DNA of 64,000 nucleotides from Larix kaempferi (lineage: Eukaryota; Streptophyta; Pinopsida; Pinales; Pinaceae), in the NCBI GenBank assembly GCA_027924585.1, contig BSBM01001067.1:6594501-6658500 (forward strand). The letters are read 5' to 3'. Made by a program: the position numbers and the translations under genes. The notes beneath the pieces are model-generated. The model ran no database searches and was not told the DNA's origin. It saw nothing but the letters and a program-made list of their open reading frames with translations. How positions within the stretch are numbered: the first letter of the stretch is position 1; each line of letters starts with the position of its first letter. Of the stretch, positions 1 to 10,889 are shown piece after piece.

Positions 1-421
1 GGGTTATTAGACCACCTTAGAGGGGTCGGCCCTGTATGAGTTAAGTGGAAGGGTTATTAGACTCCCTTAGGGAGTTGGCCCAGTTAGGGTAAAAGGCAGG
101 TTAAGTTAAAGTATAAATAGAGTGGTTGCACCACTCTATTTGCTCATTCACTCACTCATCCAACTCGCATAGTTGAGAGAGAGGAGTGCGCACAAGTGGA
201 GGAGGAGAAGCTGCTAAAGACATCTATCTTTTGGGGTTTCATCTTTGTGATCTTTGTATTGGTGCTTATTCTATCTCTGAGGAAGTTGCGGGGTTTTTCA
301 CCTTCTTGGTTTTCCCCGAGGAAACATTATGTCTCTTGTGTCTATGATTGTTATGCTGTGCATGTTATTCTCTTAGTAGGATCCTAGATAATATTTGAAT
401 GAAATTATCAAAATTCTAACA
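1..421 (+). repeat. 3' part of an LTR, cut by the window start
   Basis: A TATA box (TATAAATAG, 112-120) is followed by a short leader. A GGGGTTTTTC / GGTTTTCCCC pair around 286-318 resembles the hairpin in other copia LTRs here, and a terminal TCTAACA ends at 421. The first 82 bases hold two copies of a roughly 51 bp unit starting GGGTTATTAGAC, as in a U3 repeat. No primer site follows 421, so this would be a 3' or solo LTR. The left end is outside the window, so no target-site duplication can be tested. The 63-codon ORF inside it is not a gene. Confidence 0.5.
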
Positions 422-1916
422 GAGAGAGGGGGTGCACCACCTAGTCAAGGTCAAAAATGAGCAAAATGGTACAATACATGCTCGAACGGAGGGAGTCCTC
501 TAGAATGGTCCAAGAGATGACCATGCATAACAAACAAGGACCAAAACCTAGGGCACTCTCCTCAAAACTCCCACGTGTGGTCCAAAACATACCAAGAGAG
601 GACGTCAACCCTCAAATATGGTCCAACAATCAACTAACCCCCTCAAATGTAGCGCTCTAGTCCCAAAAGGGTCCCAAGTGGTAGGAGGGGTGCTAGAAGA
701 GTCAAACTCCTAGAGTGCTCCTCCTAAAACTCCTCCAAAAATTATCCTCTAGGCCACACATGTGGGACATCTCCATGGTCCAAAATCAAATGTGATGTAA
801 CAATGGTCCAAATGTGGTGGAAGAAGGGTCTAGAAGTATCTCCAAGCCTCCCATGTGCCAAGAAAATGTCTCCATCACAAGAAAGGGGAACGACATCATG
901 TAGGTGCTAGGAAACATCAAGTGAAAGTGTCTCCAAGTGTAGCGCTCCACCTAATAGCCATCAATATACCACATCAACTGTAGCATGTGTAGATAAATAA
1001 ATGTCCTAGTGTAAAAAGGTTAACTTAGGAAATGTTCTCAAATATGACAATAATACATGAAATTAAGTTACAATAATACATTTCTAACAACTCAATTACT
1101 TAATTAACCTCTACTCATCAAGTCTAACATTGGTGTGACTCTATTAAAATCCTTATTACATGTGAGACCCTTAAGTTAAGTTGCATAGCCTAGATTCCTA
1201 AAGTAAGTGAGGGTAATAAAGTGGGATGTGAACTTAAGGAAACAAAGGGGTCTTTGCAAATTAACCATTGTAGCAGCTGAGGATGATAATCCTACCCTTA
1301 ACTTTCAAGAGTCTGGGTTTAATATGTTTCTTCCACATGTGTGCATTCGAAGGAAGTGTTGCTATGGGTCATCCATCCTTGCGCCTCTTTTTTGTGATCC
1401 CTTTTCTCTTTTTTTCTTTGATATTTCATTTATTTGCATTTCATAGCTCTTTCATTGGCTTAGTCCCTTTTGATTTAGATTTGGCTGCAATAACCTGGGA
1501 CAAGGGAACCTGGCTTTTTGCAAGGAGAATATCTCCCATAGTTTTCCATTTGCATTTACATTTATCAGCATCAACCTTAGAGTACCAGACTCTTTTAGCT
1601 TAATTGAGGCATTCATACAAGGGAATAGTTATGAGACCTTAGGTTTGTTACTGATGATAGATCATTTACAAAGGGGAAAGTGAAGGGGATAGATGAATTG
1701 GCTAGCGAAATGAAAAATGACTAGGCAAAATTTTGTGAAATGAATGAATTCACTTAATTTAGTTCACCACGGTACAAATTAACCTTCAGACTAACACACT
1801 TTTAAGGCAGAACACAACAAGGTAAGACTAAACATGAGTAATTGTTTTAAGTGTTATGAATTACTATACAGGAATAAATGTAACATCCCATGAAAACATG
1901 TCATCATACAACAAAT
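422..1916. other. No gene seen; low-complexity intergenic or old transposon DNA
   Basis: About 1.5 kb with no recognisable domain. 470-900 is rich in the short word TGGTCCA and A-rich pyrimidine-poor runs, which may be internal drift of an old LTR element. ORFs at 1207-1603 are short, overlap in two frames and resemble no family I know. Confidence 0.5.
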
Positions 1917-3115
1917 CATTCTACAAGTCTATGAAGGTTTAGAGATATCACAGCACATAGAACATCTGACATTGTCTTTGGCTAGGCACATCCAAGGCAT
2001 ATGGACCATTTGACCATGTTGAATGGACCTTTGACCAATGATCTATGGGGAATCCATGGATCTCATCTTGGACACAAATGTCTATGATATGATCACACAC
2101 CACATCTGATCAACATATTACACCTTGCTGAAAGAGGGGTAACACACCTTACTTGATTAAATCAAACCCTAATTCTATTCTGAGGTTGCATAGAATAGAG
2201 TACATCCCTCCTAGAATACTGTGACCTAGTCTAAAACTGGAAACCTCATCTACCATGTGATTTTCCTCTAAATTAAGAACAACAATTAAAAGGGATAAAA
2301 CAAGCGCCTAGTCTAAATCTGAGAACAACAATTCTAAATCTGGTGGGAAACTGGACTTCTAAATCTGGAACTGAAAGTCTAAATCAAACCCTAATTCTAT
2401 TCTGAGGAAGTGCACCTAGACTGCATGCAGAGGTTGCATAGAATAGAGCACCTCCCTCCTAGAATAATGTGACCTAGTCTAAAACTGGAAACCTCATCTG
2501 CCATGTGATTTTCCTCTAAATTAAGAATGGTAATTAAAAGGGATAAAAACAGCAACTAGTCTAAATCTGAGAACAACAATTCTAAATCTGGTGGGAAACT
2601 GGACTTCTAAATCTGGAACTGAAAACATTCTACAAGTCAATGAAGGTTTAGAGATATCACAGCACATATAACATTTGACATTGTCTTTGGCTAGGCACAT
2701 CCAAGGCATATGGACCATTTGACCATGTTGAAATACCTCTGACCAATGATCTATGGGGAAGCCACATATCTCATCTCGGACACAAATGTCTGTGACATGA
2801 TCACAAACCACATCTGCTCAACATATTACCCATTGCTGAAAGAGGGGTAACACACCTTACTCGACTAAATCAACCTAATTCTATTCTGAGGAAGTGCACC
2901 TAGGCTGCATGCAAAGGTTGCATAGAATAGAGTACCTACCTCCTAGAATAATGTGACCTAGTCTAAAACTGGAAACCTCATATGCCATGTGGTTTTCCTC
3001 TAAATTAAGAACAGCAATTAAAAGGGATAAAAACAACGCCTAGTCTAAATCTGAGAACAGCAATTCTAAATCTAGTGGAAAACTGGACTTCTAAATCTAG
3101 AACTGAAAGTCTAAG
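1917..3115. repeat. Block repeat with order A-B-B-A-B
   Basis: Module A (starts CATTCTACAAGT; 1917 to about 2165 and 2626 to about 2866) occurs twice. Module B (CCTAATTCTATTCTGAGG to TCTGGAACTGAAA) occurs three times, at about 2166-2382, 2387-2624 and 2867-3108. The second and third B copies share about 25 bases around GTGCACCTAG that the first lacks. Copies are roughly 90-95% alike by eye. The order implies one B duplication plus duplication of the A+B pair. No coding capacity is evident. Confidence 0.85.
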
Positions 3116-3872
3116 CATAGCACATGCACGCACCACACCCTCATACTAAATGCTGACTACTACTGCACCTCTTCAGAAACTATCTGATGCTCATGCACCT
3201 TCAATACAAAATTCCATGCTACAGGACTACTGAGCCACTGTTGAATTGTGCCTCCCTCATCTACTGCATTCAAACTTGCACAAGGATCTAGGCTGGAATA
3301 TGGCACTGTTGATTGTGCTGCTGCTGAGGCTACCAAAGGAGAACATTTCAGAGCAACAAGTAAAGCTAACACCACTTGCAGTGCATTATTTTGTTAATTG
3401 TGCATCAGATTTATGGCTCCCGATTGTTGTACCACAACTTCCTGTCGTCTGTTCTCTCTTCCCCGTCAGATGTATTTGTAGACAACCTTTGATTTTAGCT
3501 CAAACTGTATTAGTAATGATTCCTAGTTTGTTCTTCAAATTTGCAACAAAATGTTTGGTGATAGTATTTTGGAAAAATGTTGGCTACAAACTAGTGGTAA
3601 TAATTGAAATGGCCAAAGGCTGGATTTCAAATTTGTTCTTCGAAATATGTCGCCAAGATCAGACAGGCTTTGATACTAATGTTACAGACTATTTGTTTGA
3701 TAGCAATAAAAGTTAAAACTATCCAATTTAGACAGTATAAAACAGATAAATCCATAATGAACAAATAAATTTAAGAATGTGATGAATGGTGACCTTACAA
3801 GAGCTCTCATGACGATATAAATCCTCATCACTCGCTCACAAGGCTGAAGGGTTATGAGTCTGACTCTTGGTG
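3116..3872. other. No gene seen between block repeat and Copia-1
   Basis: A 156-codon open frame crosses 3246-3716 but has no family resemblance and starts inside low-information sequence. I do not call it a gene. Confidence 0.4.
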
Positions 3873-3877
3873 ATTAA

Positions 3878-4965
3878 TGTTAGTTTTTGTACCTAGGAAG
3901 TGTATTTCCCTAGTGACTTTTGCCTAAGTCACTTAAAAGGGGGAAAAAGTGACCCTTGCATTAAATGACTTGAGATGAGCATTTAATGTGACTTTATAAC
4001 TTAAAGTCACTTTTGATAAATTTAAGTGGGTGAGTGAAAATGATTTTATGAGAAAAAAATTAGACAATTTATTCTCATCAAATCTCAACCATGGGATTTA
4101 ATCTAATCTCCACCGTTGGATGAAAAACTCACTTAGGGTTTACTCAAAAAGGAAAATGGAGGCAAAACATTCCATTCTTGAGAAGAGAAGGAGAAGGAGA
4201 GCAAGAGAGAAAGTGGGCACGAATTTCGAGAGAGCAGCAACTAGGGTTCAGCAGTGGCACGAATTTCGAGAAGAGGCACACATTTCGAGGAGCAGCATTT
4301 AATGCTTTCAGCACAGAAACCGAAGCACCATACAGCATGAGTTTAGCACGATTTTTGAGGCATAGTACAGCAGAGGATTGGCATGATTTTCTAGACACCG
4401 TACAGGCACAAAAATCGAGGGCCATACACAGCATTTATTGTTGTTCCGTACAGCACAGATTTTGAGGATTTTCGGGCACAGTTTTCGAGGTCCGTACAGT
4501 TGTACGGACTATACCTTTTTGCACAGAAAACGAGGCAGAAATTTTATGCACAGATTTCGAGGTTGGGCACAGTTTTCGAGGTGCTGGGATTTAGCACAGA
4601 AATCGAGGCAGCAACTTGACACAGAAATCAAGGCAGCTTCTGGGTGATTTTTTTATGGTGGAGATAAGTACATTTTTGCTGTAAAACTTTATGTACTGAA
4701 CATATTGCCGAAAAAATAAAATCTCTCTCTGACTAGTTTTCCCCGTGGGGCTTTTTCCAGGGCTATTGGCCAAAAATCTGAGTCTGAAATATTTTATGGC
4801 GTGCATGTTAAATTAGTTTTCTGCCTGTTAAAAGTGTTTTTACAGCATGTTTAACTGTCTGAAATTTTTATAAGTAATTTCCAGCCAATGCAAAACCGGT
4901 TGGGGATGAAAACCATGAAAACGTGACCTAAACCAGCAAGTTGAAATAACATGGAAAAGTTTACA
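3878..4965 (+). repeat. 5' LTR of Copia-1
   Basis: 1088 bp, TG...CA ends. It contains an irregular array of about 14 degenerate 15-mers of the form GCACRNNTTTCGAGG between 4217 and 4633, and a near-perfect palindrome at 4490-4509 (9 bp arms, 2 bp loop). The 3' LTR carries the same array in more decayed form. Confidence 0.95.
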
Positions 4966-4977
4966 TGGTATCAGAGC
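4966..4977 (+). promoter_or_regulatory. Copia-1 primer binding site
   Basis: TGGTATCAGAGC directly abuts the 5' LTR end. It is the standard plant copia site complementary to the 3' end of initiator tRNA-Met. Confidence 0.95.
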
Positions 4978-5078
4978 TTGGGGTCAGAAAACAGTAAAAT
5001 TTGCAGACACACAGAAATTTTCAGATTTGAGTATTTTCTTCTGTTAGTGAACAGCACCTTGTTTGGTTGACAGTAGAG

Positions 5079-5882
5079 ATGGCTACAAGACTTAGGTTGG
5101 AGGATAGGCTGGATGGGACAGGAAACTTTGTGCCATGGAAGGCTAGGATTTTGCTGATTTTAGAGGAGAATGAACTGTGGGAGGAGGTGGTTAGAAACAC
5201 TACAGCAAACCCTGTTCAGATTCCCGCTGCTACAGATGCAGCAGCATTATCAGCCTTCAACAAGAAGGACTATAAAGCTAGAAGAATAATCCTTGATGCA
5301 GTTAAAGACCATATCATCCCTCACATTTCTGGTAAAGCTAGGGCACATTTGATGTGGAGTGCTTTAACCAACTTATACGAGAGTACCAATGAGAACCGGA
5401 AGATGGTTCTCAAGGAGAAACTGAAGAGTATAAAGATGAATGGCGAAGAGGGAGTGACAGCTTACCTTACCAGGATATCTGCAGTTAGAGATGAGCTAGC
5501 AGCAGTTGGGGAGGTGGTCACTGCTACTGAGCTTGTGCGTACAGCAGTGAATGGGGCTTCCAAGCCCTGAGGTGCATTTGTGCACGCTATAGTGGGCAGA
5601 GAGAACTTACCTTCATGGGAGAGACTGTGGGATGACTTTGTGCAGGAGGAGACCAGGAGAGGTCTCATACAGGGCAGTTCTTCACAGGGTAGGGAAGATG
5701 AGGAGAACGTGGCTTTGACAGCAAAGGGGAAGAAGAAGAAGGGTCCCAAGCAGAGTGGGGCCAAGCAGCAGCAGCAGCAGGATGGGAAAAAGAAGGACTT
5801 GAGTAAAATCAAGTGTTATGGTTGTCAGACTTTTGGGAACTATGCTTCACAGTGTCCAAGCAAGAAGAAGAAGAGACAGTAG
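5079..5882 (+). pseudogene. Copia-1 gag (capsid/nucleocapsid), broken
   Basis: The frame starts at ATG 5079 (MATRLRLEDRLDG), the usual opening of plant copia gag (UBN2-type domain) with the NFVPWKARIL core. An in-frame TGA at 5568-5570 replaces what is probably a Trp codon, and a TAG at 5880-5882 ends the second half. A basic, Gln-rich linker leads to a zinc knuckle at 5814-5855 (CYGCQTFGNYASQC). Its CX2CX4HX4C pattern has Asn in place of the metal-binding His, so RNA binding would be impaired even without the stops. Normally gag packages the element RNA into cytoplasmic particles. Upstream in-frame codons from 5067 lack an ATG and are not used. Confidence 0.9.
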
Positions 5883-7260
5883 ACTGCAGCTTCAGCGGAG
5901 GTTGATGACTTTGGAGACAGATTTCAGAGAGAGTTCTCTATGTGCTGGACAAATTGAGAGAGAGAGAGCCTCTTTAGTTACCAGCACTGATGTGGATATG
6001 GCGATGGAGTATTCCTTATTAACAGGCCATCAGATGAGTGCATCGACCACTGGCACTTGGTATATTAACTGCGGAGCTTCGAGCCACATGACAGATGCTC
6101 GATAGATGTTCTCCGAGCTTTCACAGACAGATACAGATGTGGAGGTTGTACTAGGTGATGACACCATTGTTAGAGCAGTTGGTCGGGGGACCATTACATT
6201 TCAGAGGGAGTCTATGAGTCCCATGACTCTGAGGGATGTGCTATTTGTCCCTGGGCTGAAGAAGAACCTTGTATCAGTTTCCACCATTGAGGACAGGGGT
6301 CTTGGGGTTTGTTTCTTGGACGAGAGAGTGTAGGTATTCCCCAAGACTACAGGATTATCTACCTCCATGGACATTGGGGTTAGATGTGGAAAGCTATACA
6401 AGCTCTTGTTTCAGCCGCAGCACGCTCTGGCACACAGCAGTAGCAGTGAGCTTTGTGAGCTATGGCATCGAAGGATGGCCCACTTACATCACCTAGCTCT
6501 GAGATTGTTGAGGAGCATGGTTACAAGTTTACTCGAATTCAGCACTGAGCAGAGTGATGTGTGCAGGGGGTGTGCTTTGGGAAAGTACACCGAGACTGCT
6601 TTTCCAAGCAGTGACAGCAGAGCAGCAGGAGTACTTGACTTGATCCATACTGATATTTGTGGTCCTATGTCATTAGTCTCTTTGACTGGATTTGAGTACT
6701 ATATCTCTTTCATTGATGACTACTCCAGGAAGACCTGGATCTACTTCTTGAGGAGCAAGAAGTCACCCTTAGTATTGAGAGTCTTCCAAGGGTTCAAAGC
6801 CCTTGTGGAGAAGCAGACAGGGAGGAAGATTTAGATGTTGAGATCGGACAATTGGGTGAGTATACCTCCAAGGAGTTCGATGAGTTTTGCACACAGGAGG
6901 GTATATAGAGACAGCTGACAATTCCCTACACTCGTGAGCAGAATGGAGTAGCAGAGAGGAAGAACAGGTCGATTGTGGGAGCAACGAGAGCGATGCTTCA
7001 TGATTAGAGTTTACCGTTCTTTCTATGGGCAGAGGCATGCAGTACTGCAGTTTATCTGCAGAACAGGAGTCCCCATCGGGCCTTGGGGAAGAAGACTCCT
7101 GAGGAGATGTTTACATTCAAGAAGCCTGAGGTGAGCCATTTTCGCATATTTGGTTCTTTGACTTACTCTCACGTCCCTTCTGAGAAGAGGACGAAGTTTG
7201 ATCCCACTGCAGAGAGAGGCATCTTTGTGGGATATGATGAGACTTCGAAGGCTTACTGAA
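5883..7260 (+). pseudogene. Copia-1 protease and integrase region, broken
   Basis: The reading frame shifts near 5930-5960. The retropepsin motif reads WYINCGASSHMT, with the catalytic Asp of the usual DSGAS replaced by Asn (6067-6069), so the protease would be dead. A TAG follows at 6103-6105. The integrase HHCC zinc finger is visible (LWHRRMAHLHH ... CRGCALGK). Catalytic residues are D at 6652-6654 (HTDICGP), D at 6847-6849 (RSDN) and E at 6954-6956 (GVAERKNR), with the expected D-35-E spacing. A TAG at 6832-6834, a one-base loss just after RSDN near 6852 and a TAG at 6906-6908 break it. Integrase would insert element cDNA into chromosomes. Confidence 0.9.
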
Positions 7261-9314
7261 TTTACCTTCCTGGCCAAAAGAAGGTTATTGTTAGGCGGGA
7301 GGTGAAGTTTGATGAGGAGAGAGCCTTCAGGAAGTCTAGAGAGATAGAGCAGAGGAAGCCACTGGCTTCCACACCTCAGGTGACTCAGGCTTCTTCGATA
7401 CAGATCTTAGGTCCACAGGTTTCCGGAGTGACTGGATCACAGGGTACAGGAACAGCTTCTACAGGTTCAGTGGTTTAGGTGACAGGTACTTCAGGGACAG
7501 GTTCAGGTTGTGGTTCTCAGGTTACAGGTTCTTCAGGGACTAGTTCTTCAGTCACTGGTCCTCGGGGTGTTGGACCTTCTACTTCTGGGAGTTGTTCAGA
7601 TGAGGATAGACCAGTATGGGAGGAGCCTTCAAGGAAGAGGAAGCCTAAATGGCTTCGTGATACCTTGGAGGAGGCAGAGGCATTTGGTAGACCCCAAGAG
7701 GAGATCAGGATAGTAGTGATGCCAAATAGTTTGGGTATGGCTCTTGTTGCGAGTCTTCGTGATTCAAAGCCTTCCACATTTGAGGAGGCCTCTCAGCATC
7801 AGGTTTGGAGAGATGCCATCATGGAAGAGTACCATTCCATCATGAAGAATGATGCATGGGAGATAGTGCCGAGAGCAGAGGGGAAGTCTGTTGTGACTTC
7901 CAAGTGGATCTAAAGGGTGAAGCACGCTGCAGATGGCAATGTGGAGAAGTACAAGGCTCGGTTTGTGACACGGGGGTTTTCACAGGTTGAGGGAGTTGAT
8001 TATGATGAGACCTTTGCGCCAATTGCTCGGTATTCTTCCATCAGAGCAGTGATGTCTATAACAGCAGAGATGGGTTGGAAGATTCACCAGATGGATGTGA
8101 AGACCGCATTTCTCAATGGTCTTCTGCAGGAGGAGGTTTACTTAGAGCAGCCACAGGGATTCGAGATTCATGGGAGAGATTCTCATGTGTGCAGGCTGAG
8201 GAAAGCCTTGTATGGACTAAAGCAAGCTCCTAGAGCTTGGTACTCCAGGATTGATGCATATTTGACATCGATGGGTTTTCAGAAGAGTGAGGCTGATCCC
8301 AACCTTTACTACATTGTGGTTGGTGGAGATCCTCTCATTCTTTTGTTATATGTTGATGACTTGTTTATCACTGGAGAGGAGCGTCTCATTGCACATTGCA
8401 AGAGAGACCTTGCTACTGAGTATGAGATGATTGACATTGGGTTGATGCATTATTATCTGGAGATGGAGGTTTGGCAGGAGCCTGGACATCTTTTCCTGGG
8501 ACAAGGGAAGTATGCAGTTGATATTTTGAGGAGATTTCGAATGGAGGATTGCAGACCGATGTCTACACCTATGATCACCAACTGGAAGCAGCTTCATGCT
8601 TCTAAGGGTAAGTTGGTGGATCCTACACTTTACCGTCAGCTCATTGGGTCGTTGATGTATCTGGTCAACACCAGACCAGACTTGTATTTTGCGGTGAACA
8701 CTCTTAGCCAATTCATGGTGGAACCTAGGAGTGTACATTGGACTGCCGCAAAACATGTGCTGAGATACCTTGCAGGTACGGTGGACTATAGTTTGGATTA
8801 CAAGGGTTCGGGTGGAGTCAGTTTGGTTGGTTTCACAGATTCAGACTAGACAGGCAGTGTGAGGGATTGGAAGAGCACTTCCGGTTGTTGTTTCAGTTTG
8901 GGCTCGGCAGCAGTGTCGTGGTTCAGTCGGAAACAGAAATCCGTTGCATTGAGTTCCGTCGAGGCTGAGTATATGGCATCCAGTTAGGCTACTTGCAAGG
9001 CACTGTGGCTTCGTAAGTTGTTGGTAGATTTGTTTGATCAGGAGCTTAGGCCTACGGTGATCTACTGTGACAATCAAAGTTGCATTCAGCTCTCTAAGAA
9101 TCCAGTGTTCCATGACAGGTCAAAGCATATTGAGATCAGGTACCATTTCATTCGTGACTACATTCAAAGAGGAGTTGTAGAGTTGCAGTACATATCCACT
9201 GATGAGCAAGTAGCAGATATCCTGACGAAGTCTTTGGGGAGGGGCAAGTTTGTTTTCTTTAGAGACAAGTTGGGAGTGGTGCAGAACACCTTCCTCGGTA
9301 AGAGGGACTGTTAG
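7261..9314 (+). pseudogene. Copia-1 reverse transcriptase and RNase H, broken
   Basis: A Ser/Gly/Thr-rich linker (about 7370-7600) leads to the RT domain. KARFVTRGFSQ and MDVKTAFLNG are followed by LYGLKQAPRAWY and the catalytic YVDD at 8349-8360. Stops interrupt it at 7911-7913 (TAA) and 8847-8849 (TAG, in the DSDWAG-type RNase H motif). Another TAG lies near 8985 in the EAEYMA region. The RNase H end reads HIEIRYHFIRDYIQ ... ADILTKSLGRGKF. The terminal TAG lies at 9312-9314, so the last codons of pol overlap the first bases of the 3' LTR. Confidence 0.92.
9299..9308 (+). promoter_or_regulatory. Copia-1 polypurine tract
   Basis: The purine-rich TAAGAGGGAC lies immediately before the 3' LTR, where plus-strand DNA synthesis would be primed. 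It also encodes the last pol residues. Confidence 0.75.
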
Positions 9315-10396
9315 TTTTTGTACCTAGGAAGTGTATTTCCCTAGTGACTTTTGCCTAAGTCACTTAAAGGGGGGAAAAAGTGACCCTTGCATTAAATGAC
9401 TTGAGATGAGCATTTAATGTGACTTTATAACTTAAAGTCACTTTTGATAAATTTAAGTGGGTGAGTGAAAATGATTTTATGAGAATTAAATTAGACAATT
9501 TATTCTCATCAAATCTCAAATGTGGGATTTAATCTAATCTCCACCGTTGGATGAAAAACTCACTTAGGGTTTACTCAAAAAGGAAAAGGGAGGCAAAACA
9601 TTCCATTCTTGAGAAGAGAAGGAGAAGGAGAGCAAGAGAGAAACTGGGCACGAATTTCGAGAGAGCAGCAACTAGGGTTCAACAGTGGCACAAATTTCGA
9701 GAAGAGGCACACATTTCAAGGAGCAACATTTAATGCTTTCAGCACAGAAACCGAGGCATCATACAACAAGAGGTTAGCACGATTTTCGAGGCATAGTACA
9801 GCAAAGGATTGGCACGATTTTCAAGACATCGTACATGCACAAAAATCGAGGGTCGTACACAGCATTTATTGTTGTTCCATACAGCACAGATTTTGAGGAT
9901 TTTCAGGCACAGTTTTCAAGGTCCGTACAGTTGTACGAACTATACTTTTTGCACAAAAAACGAGGCAGAAATTTTCTGCACAGATTTCGAGGTTGGGCAC
10001 AGTTTTCGAGGTGCTGGGACTTAGCACAAAAATCGAGACAACAACTTGACACAGAAATCGAGGCAGCTTCTGGGTGATTTTTTATGGTGGAGATAAGTAC
10101 ATTTTTGCTGTAAAAAATTTTGTACTGAACATATTGCTGAAGAAATAAAATCTCTCTCTTTGATTGGTTTTCCCCATGGGGGTTTTTCCAGGGCTATTGG
10201 CCAAAAATCTAAGTCTGAAATATTTTATGGCATGCATGTTAAATTAGTTTTATGCCTGTTAAAAGTGTTTTTACAACGTGTTTAACTGTCTGAAATTTTT
10301 ATAAGTAATTTCCAGCCAATGCAAAACCAGCTGGGGATGAAAACCATGAAAACGTGACATAAACCAACAAGCCGAAATAACACAGAAAATTTTACA
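9309..10396 (+). repeat. 3' LTR of Copia-1
   Basis: 1088 bp, the same length as the 5' LTR and about 94% identical by eye. The motif array (9647-10070) and the palindrome are present but with more G-to-A and C-to-T changes. Confidence 0.95.
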
Positions 10397-10401
10397 ATTA
10401 A

Positions 10402-10860
10402 TTATTATTGTTATTGTTATGTAATGTATTATTATATTTATTATATCTAGGGAGGCAAGTGTGTAGGGGATCCTCCTGGATCCCGAAGCAAATACTGTAT
10501 TAACTTTTGAGTGGGGACTTGGGAAAGCTACCAATAAGCAAGCAGAGCATCATACCCTTTATCTAGGAATTGAAAATGTCATTCATCTTGGAATTCAATC
10601 TGTAACAATCTTTGGGGACTCTCTCAATCATAACTCAAGTAAGGAACGGATTGGAATTAGTGGATAGAATTGCAGGGTAGCTCCAACAACGGATCTATGG
10701 CCTTCTACGACAAATCCTTGAAGCTTAGTTAATACATGTCAAAAGAGAAAACAACAATATCACAGATGTCCTTGCAAAGAAAGTCGACAGATTGGCAAAA
10801 GGGAGTTTGGTGAAAAATGGGGGCCAACTTACAATTTGTTGGCTCCCCTAAGAGTTAATT
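10402..10860 (+). pseudogene. RNase H-like relic of a retroelement
   Basis: Frameshifted translation gives EWGLGKATNKQAEHHTLYLG, then GIQSVTIFGDSL. After a gap follows HVKRENNNITDVLAKKVD. This is the shape of the RVT_3 type RNase H domain found at the end of plant LINE ORF2 and some gypsy pol proteins: an N-terminal WGLG motif, an FGDS catalytic Asp and a C-terminal D before LAKK. Several stops and frame changes show it is dead. It starts right after the Copia-1 target-site duplication, so Copia-1 probably landed in this older element. Confidence 0.6.
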
Positions 10861-10889
10861 ATTTTGTAATTAATAATGGGTCACACCAC

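Larger units (their letters stand above)
3878..10396 (+). mobile_element. Copia-1: complete but inactive Ty1/copia LTR retrotransposon
   Basis: Two 1088 bp direct LTRs (3878-4965, 9309-10396) begin TGTTAG and end TTTACA. They are flanked by the perfect 5 bp target-site duplication ATTAA (3873-3877 and 10397-10401). A methionine-initiator tRNA primer site follows the 5' LTR and a purine tract precedes the 3' LTR. Domain order is gag, zinc knuckle, protease, integrase, RT, RNase H, as in Ty1/copia. The frame is broken by many stops and at least two frameshifts, so the copy cannot make its own proteins. By-eye LTR divergence of about 6% (some 65 differences) marks it as old but far from the oldest here. 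Confidence 0.96.

Noticed and set aside
196-387. 63-codon ORF with a signal-peptide-like start
   Set aside because: Lies in the transcribed part of an LTR; hydrophobicity comes from T-rich sequence, and there is no family resemblance.
10836-10889. Start of the 193-codon frame at TTG 10836
   Set aside because: Not an ATG, and the first part overlaps the end of the RNase H relic in another frame.
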